From contig NC_045141.1 in assembly GCF_008831285.2 (NCBI RefSeq), positions 16,416,106 to 16,480,105 of the forward strand: a stretch of DNA of 64,000 nt, read 5' to 3'. Source of the DNA: Nymphaea colorata. Its lineage: Eukaryota > Streptophyta > Magnoliopsida > Nymphaeales > Nymphaeaceae. Shown piece by piece: positions 58,689 to 64,000 of this stretch; position 1 is the stretch's first letter; every line of letters starts with the position of its first letter. Both the position numbers and the translations under genes were made by a program. The notes below the pieces were generated by a model. It did not search any database, was not told the origin of the DNA, and worked only from the letters and a program-made list of their open reading frames with translations.

Positions 58689-61600
58689 ATTAAACTTTAC
58701 TTTGTATCTTTTCCTGCTACAAATTTTATACAGCATCTGCTAGTGTTTGTCGTTGGGTTATTTCATGGCTCTAAAGTCAGTACTATGTACAGGTTTCATC
58801 AGACAGAAATATATTATCGAGCTGGCAATATTTCAAAAGCCTTTCTGATCAATTGGAATGCATGCACAACCAATTATTTACTCCGGAAACTGAATTCTTT
58901 AGTTCTAATCTAAAGAACCTTAAGGACCTGCAACTAAATTAAAGGGTCTGCCTTTCCAGAGGAAAGCCAAGGGCGAGTACAACCTGTATGGGCCATGGCT
59001 GGCCGCAACCACGAGACAAAAAAAAATCAGCCTCCAGAATGGTAACACCTTCGGATTCTTTTGTAACCTGTTCTTCGAAACTTTTTGATCTGCCACTTCC
59101 AAGAAAATTGAATTGGATAACCTCACGATATTAAACCAGACACGTCGATTACCCGAATGCACATTATTTGATATTTTATCACGAAGAAAACCCAGTTTGT
59201 CATTCCAGAAATTATTTCCAGATGTCGATCATTAGAACAAAATCCAATCATATTCCAAACATGTTTTAAAATTTGTAAATTTAGATTCTATTCATACTTG
59301 GCCCGGGTTGAGATCAGCGTTTAAGTTCTAGTCTACTTGGGTTGAGACCAACAACTGAACTGATGTATTTGGTTACTGCTTAGTCAGACTCGGTACAAGA
59401 ATTCAATATAAAATTGTTACTTAGTAATTGTACATAATTGTATGGTCGTTCCATATATCTCCTAGCATTAATTGGCAAACGAAGCATCCTGGTACTCTGC
59501 ATCACGCTTACCATGTCACGATGTATGTTTAGCATGCCCTGTTTTGCCATTTGGTGTTAATTCGTCATATATCGGGCGATTTTGTTAATGTGAAACACCC
59601 TCAAGATGACTATCTCTAGAGGATTTAGGCAAACACAATTTATGATCAGGTGTAGAGCAATCAGTTTGGTGCAGTAAGATGATGTTTACGGATGGAGGTT
59701 TTGATGTTTAAGAATGAGGGAGGTTTTGCCTCCTGAACTGTAGTCAACACAAAAATGTGTATCTCCCCTCACCCTAACATACTCCGTTGCCTTTCCAATG
59801 TGAGTTTCTGGTTTGGCAAATTCGTGTCAAGACTCTAACTGTCGAACGTACTTACTGCTAAGATTTTCAGATCAGTGTTCTCTTCATTTCTACATCATGT
59901 CACATGTTCTAGAATCCAAATATTTCAGTACAGCTTGTTCCTAGGTTTTTCAAGAAAACTCTTATCTATTGTGATGTGGGTTGCTGGCAGGCTAACTTTC
60001 TTGGAGTACCTTGGAATGACAGATTTGATCCTTATCGGATCTCCGTTCTATCCCAACTTTTGGTATCAATTCCACTATCAGTGCTCTGTTAGGTGGATTA
60101 GAGTATTTTCCTGTCGTTTCACACCTGAATTTGTTACTTTTTCAGGCCTATGTAACATGGAACTTGAAAAAGCTCAGTTTATCGTCTATCATTCTTCCGA
60201 CTGCTTGCAGTTTGTCTTTGGTGCTGCAAGAAAAGAATGTGATGCGATATGTTTGAAAAGGTCCGCAAGTACTTGAATAAAATGCATCTTTCATATGCAT
60301 TTAGGTCCTATCATATACACTCGGTGTGTTTATGTCACGTAGTGTCGTGAAAGTTGTGACACCTGTCAACTCCCATTTATACAACTGCGTCATATCTGTA
60401 GCATATGCGCCTTCCAATATACCATCATCCAGAGTTGTGACATGGTTTCATGTCCTTTGCCATGGATTAAATTCTATATGTGCTAGTAGGCATTTTTGAA
60501 GGACAGAAGGAAAAAATACGACGTATTTGAAGTTCGAACACCGGCGATTTCTCGGCAGTATTTGGGCTCATGCTTCTGCCGGCTTCTAAAATGTTCATTC
60601 ATATGAAAAACACTTCTCATAAACGAGAATGTTTGAGAATTTAATCTCCTAACTTGATTTATAAATGTTAAATGCCTTCATTACTTAACAAAGGGGTAAT
60701 GGTTGAGGGACCCTTTCTCTCTGCTAATAGAAAATCCTCTCTTGTAACTCAATGTTTATACAGTGGCGATAGGTGATGAAACAGTGGTTTAGTGGATTGA
60801 TGTTTGTTAGGCTAGCTGTGAAGAGTCATGTAAGAAATTACTTTCAAAAGCATGCTACCGAGATTAGACAGACTTAGACATGGATAAAAGATGCAACATG
60901 GACTTGGTTCAAGATGGGCATACGATAACAGAGCCCTTCGTTGGATATAGATGCTACAAACCATCAAATCATCCGATCAAGAACCCTGTTTATGACAAAA
61001 TCTTTGCTGCAAGTGAAATATGACATACGTCTTTCATTATGTGGCAGTATCATGCTTACTTTTTCTTGGCAAGGAAGAAAATTTTTAAGAGCAAACAATA
61101 GAGTTGCTGAGATTTCGTCATTCACATGATACAGTGGTGGCTTAAGCAATTGAGACTTTGGTAAACAAATTATTCTCATCCTGCCAGTTCCTGTTTAAAG
61201 TCCAAGTGGCCTGCTCTACAGCATTAGCTTTCTACTACCATGAGACTCATTTATTGGTTGCTGCATATGTTCTCCTCAAAGGCAGTGTTCCATAACTTGG
61301 TAGAGTATCTTCCAGGTATTCAGCCTTGTGAGAAAGGACGTGTATCTCCCGTCTTAATCGGCCATTGAAGGTGATTTTATGAAGTTGTATATACCGGCGA
61401 TTTTAGTCATTAAAAAAAAAAAAAAAAAAACAACAACAACGGCCAAGAAAAAATGGAAAAGGCATGGTACTTCATGGACTTCTAAAAGATATAACATGAA
61501 CATCTATACCAAGCAACCATTGCAAGGAAGCGATTGCATTTCTTGGTACTGCCAGTGTCGGTCACTCAACTGGCACTTGAGCATTTGTTGCCTGTTAGCA

Positions 61601-61882
61601 TCGTGATTTTCTGTCCCTCCGCCACCACCAATTATGCATTTAATTGGCAGCGATGGAGGCGATCAAAAAACCTCCTGATTCAATCTCCGTCATCAATTTT
61701 GCAGGCTATAATGGGGAATGAACCAGTTCTTGCAGGCCTATGCTTCTTACGAACCAGTTCATTGGAAAGAAAATTCATGCACTCTGATAAATCAAAAACT
61801 ATTTATAGGCAAAGAAACCAAAATGGGAGTGGATCAACAGCAAACTTCCATGAAAATAATAGCTTTCTTGCAATTTGTTTCA
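58689..61882. other. Intergenic between A4 and petM
   Basis: No gene recognised on either strand. The longest open stretch (59875-60276 plus, 133 codons) shows no known motif and has ordinary AT-rich composition. An A19-like tract lies near 61,411-61,430. Confidence 0.6.
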
Positions 61883-62245
61883 TTACTCTTCTTCAAGTGA
61901 CGCTTCCACTCGGAGAAGAATGAAACCCACCGCCACGCCGACCAGAACAAGGCCATTCATGATTGCAGCAATTCGGAAGATCTCAGAAACAGCATTGCAG
62001 GTTGATGAAAGAGCCCCACCACCGCTTCTTCCTTTGGCTTTCGTGGAGTCAAGCACCATCGCGAAAGCCTTTTGGGTGCAGACGGGCAGCCCCAGGCAGC
62101 TGATCTGATTCTCAGCCTTCAATCCTCCAAAAGGACTGATGCCACCAATGTAGTTCACCCGGGTGCCCTTCCTCTTAGCAGAGCTGCTGCAAACCCTGCT
62201 GCAAGTAAGCAGTGCCTGAGATGCCGTCGCAGAGGCGGTCGCCAT
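61883..62245 (-). CDS. petM: PetM, cytochrome b6f complex subunit 7 precursor, plastid-targeted
   Basis: PetM is a small single-helix subunit at the edge of the thylakoid cytochrome b6f complex, which passes electrons from plastoquinol to plastocyanin. The 120-residue precursor starts [15 protein letters not shown], a Ser/Ala/Thr-rich, acid-free plastid transit region. It contains [15 protein letters not shown] (about 31-45), typical of plant PetM precursors, then [17 protein letters not shown] with [17 protein letters not shown] at the C-terminus, the mature membrane helix and acidic tail. The start is chosen at 62245 rather than the in-frame ATG at 62272, because TTGCAG just before AGATGGCG is a good splice acceptor and lies between the two. 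It is a single uninterrupted coding exon. Confidence 0.87.
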   Translation of the reverse strand: MATASATASQALLTCSRVCSSSAKRKGTRVNYIGGISPFGGLKAENQISCLGLPVCTQKAFAMVLDSTKAKGRSGGGALSSTCNAVSEIFRIAAIMNGLVLVGVAVGFILLRVEASLEEE

Positions 62246-62247
62246 CT

Positions 62248-62412
62248 CTGCAATCCAATTAAAAGTAGTCAATCACTCACAAGCAACTGAAGGGCATAAC
62301 CGAATCCAACACCCCTGACTTGCTTTTGAAAGTAGTAGAAATTGGAAACTAAAATGCGTAGAGAAAACATATAGGACGAACAAGTTCAGATGGGAAAGGA
62401 AGATCAGTTCAC
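62248..62412 (-). other. Probable 5' UTR intron of petM
   Basis: On the minus strand the donor ACTAAG|GTGAAC ends an exon at 62413, and the acceptor GATTGCAG|AGATGG starts the coding exon at 62247. The length is 165 bp. The upstream exon (about 62,413-62,605) contains short upstream open frames not in frame with PetM. Confidence 0.55.
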
Positions 62413-62634
62413 CTTAGTAAGAACTGATGGGTGCCTTGCTTGCTTTCTGTGCTTCTTCCTGAATTTGCAGATTGAGAAGCGTAAGGGTGCTAAGTATGAG
62501 AAGGAAGCCTGTGGATAAGACGAAGGTAGATGTGTGGTGGGCACAAGCCTTCTGATCCTCTCGTTGGAAATAACCTTTTCCTTTGCGGCCAATACAATCG
62601 GTCTCCAAATTCTCCTCATAGATGACTGTATTCA

Positions 62635-62642
62635 CTATATAG
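62635..62642 (-). promoter_or_regulatory. Likely TATA box of petM
   Basis: Minus strand CCTATATAG, about 390 bp upstream of the coding start and about 220 bp before the inferred donor site. Transcription would begin near 62,605. Confidence 0.5.
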
Positions 62643-64000
62643 GCAACAAGCCTGAAGCTTGAGCCTCACATCTTCGTAATCTAACGGTCTAAATCTAGAG
62701 CCTCCTTGTGGGACTCATTCCTAATGGCAGTACTATGAAGTACGTGAGATGAGATGAAGAGTACATCGCAGCATCAATCACATCGTCGGGTTGGACCTCT
62801 TTAATATAAGGTGATCCATATCCGGATCCAATTAAGGGGTTGCTGGCTGGGCTAGGCAGATTCGGACCGACGAGCATTTGATTTTGCAAATTGGGTCTTG
62901 AGGACTTGGATTCTTCAACTACCCAAGTTGGGCAACTCCCTCCTTAACCAGGCTGGTGTTGCCGATGCTACATCAGGTAATTTCGCATACCAATCTCCAT
63001 TTCATGTACTTGGATGGAAGATGAAGAGAACTGAACATATAATTAAGTTGTGAAACTCCTGTAGGTGGACTTCTGAAATGCTTAGTGCTGATAAGCTTTG
63101 GTCTAATGGTTGTTTCTTTTGCCAAATTTTCTTCATGCTTCAGCCAGAATTTTGTGGCTTATTGACTCGATCTATAACTAAGCCATGTTTGTAACAGGCT
63201 GAGTTTCTTTATCCCTTTTCTTTTCGGAAGACACTCGGTATAGTCTTGTGCAGGCATCCAATGTTTTCAGTATCTAACCATGTATCTCGTTGTAGATTAT
63301 CAGCACCTTAACATCCTCACTGCTTGTTCGTTGATGCTCAGTAATGTTCTTGAATCGTTGGTAGCAGAAGTTCTTTTTTTTTTTTAATCTTTTTTTTGGT
63401 TCACTCCATCTCCGTCTACCTGATTCTGGCAGTCGTCAAAATTTTGTGAAGTTTTGCCTACAATTGATTCCAGCTGATTGTAACTAGCGAGGACGCAGTA
63501 GACTGTCATTTGTTTTATATGAACATTTAAGAGAACTTGCCATACTATAAATTAATTATGACTGATGATTTGTGAATCATGATAGTAACTAAGTTTTAGC
63601 ATGAAAGCAACCTTTTTGCTTTAACTGGGTTTGCATTGTGAAATTTATGGAGATTATGTTATACCCTACTTCCAGATCCATGAATTTTGAAGCACAAGTA
63701 TAATGTTAAAACCATATCTCTCAAATCGACGTGTCGTTCCCATCCTTGTTAAATAAAAAATATGGTTGTACTTTTCGATTTGAGAATGTTTAATGCAATC
63801 TGACTTTTGTGATGTTATCTTTTGCGGATTCATTTTTAATTGAAAAAGTCCGGAAATGGCTTCTTCCCAATTCAAACATAACTTCAGTTTTGAATCAATT
63901 CGGCTGATTACTTGAAATTTTTAGAAATTGATTTCAATAACGACTGATTTTAATGACATTGAGTAGAAAGTAGTCTGGCTTCACCTGTCGATGGCCTGAT
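62643..64000. other. Intergenic upstream of petM
   Basis: No gene recognised. It holds the presumed upstream promoter of petM, a T-tract near 63,376-63,400 and AT-rich sequence to the window end. Confidence 0.55.

Noticed and set aside
59875-60276. 133-codon open frame between A4 and petM
   Set aside because: It has no recognised motif, no splice partners and no paralog in the window.
62404-62635. Upstream open frames before petM, considered as an alternative transit peptide exon
   Set aside because: Joining at the inferred splice site does not keep the PetM frame, and PetM already has its own transit region.

Overview
This is flowering-plant nuclear DNA. The evidence is intron-containing host genes with GT-AG splice sites, a nuclear gene for the plastid protein PetM with a transit peptide, a plant-type 5S rRNA gene, and Ty1/copia retrotransposons with plant-type primer sites. 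I cannot name the species. No bacterial-style system, CRISPR array or operon is present, and I found nothing I would call a wholly new biological system. The most informative structures are a young tandem gene array with a shared promoter box, and a nested stack of mobile elements.

Layout. Positions 1-13.1 kb hold a caffeate-type O-methyltransferase gene (minus strand, 4 exons) and a tandem duplication of its 3' flank. One flank copy (1-1.8 kb) has lost the gene part. The other is split by a 7.4-kb insertion with LTR-type ends, which holds a second LTR-type insertion, which in turn holds a 0.9-kb inverted-repeat DNA transposon. Positions 14.9-18.1 kb hold a heavily decayed copia fossil. Positions 18.99-23.91 kb hold a very young copia element of a related family.

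Positions 29-58.7 kb hold seven complete early nodulin 93 (ENOD93)-like genes, all on the plus strand and all with the same four-exon structure, plus one exon-4 relic. They form two subtypes, called A and B here, in the order A1, B1, A2, b-relic, A3, B2, B3, A4. This suggests duplication of an A-B pair followed by a younger single duplication (B2/B3). Six of the seven promoters carry a GCCGAC (DRE/CRT-core) box 64-80 bp upstream of a TATA box. The exception, B1, also carries a 5.3-kb young copia element in intron 1. An isolated 5S rRNA sequence lies downstream of B3 and is absent from the paralogous B2 spacer.

Positions 61.9-62.6 kb hold PetM (cytochrome b6f subunit, minus strand) with a probable intron in the 5' UTR. 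The remaining stretches are AT-rich intergenic DNA with short repeats.

How the genes work together: ENOD93-like proteins are small two-helix membrane proteins linked in other plants to mitochondria and nitrogen status. PetM is a thylakoid protein and the O-methyltransferase is cytosolic phenylpropanoid-type. There is no sign of a common pathway. The array's coherence comes from shared ancestry and shared promoter design. All comparisons were made by eye.
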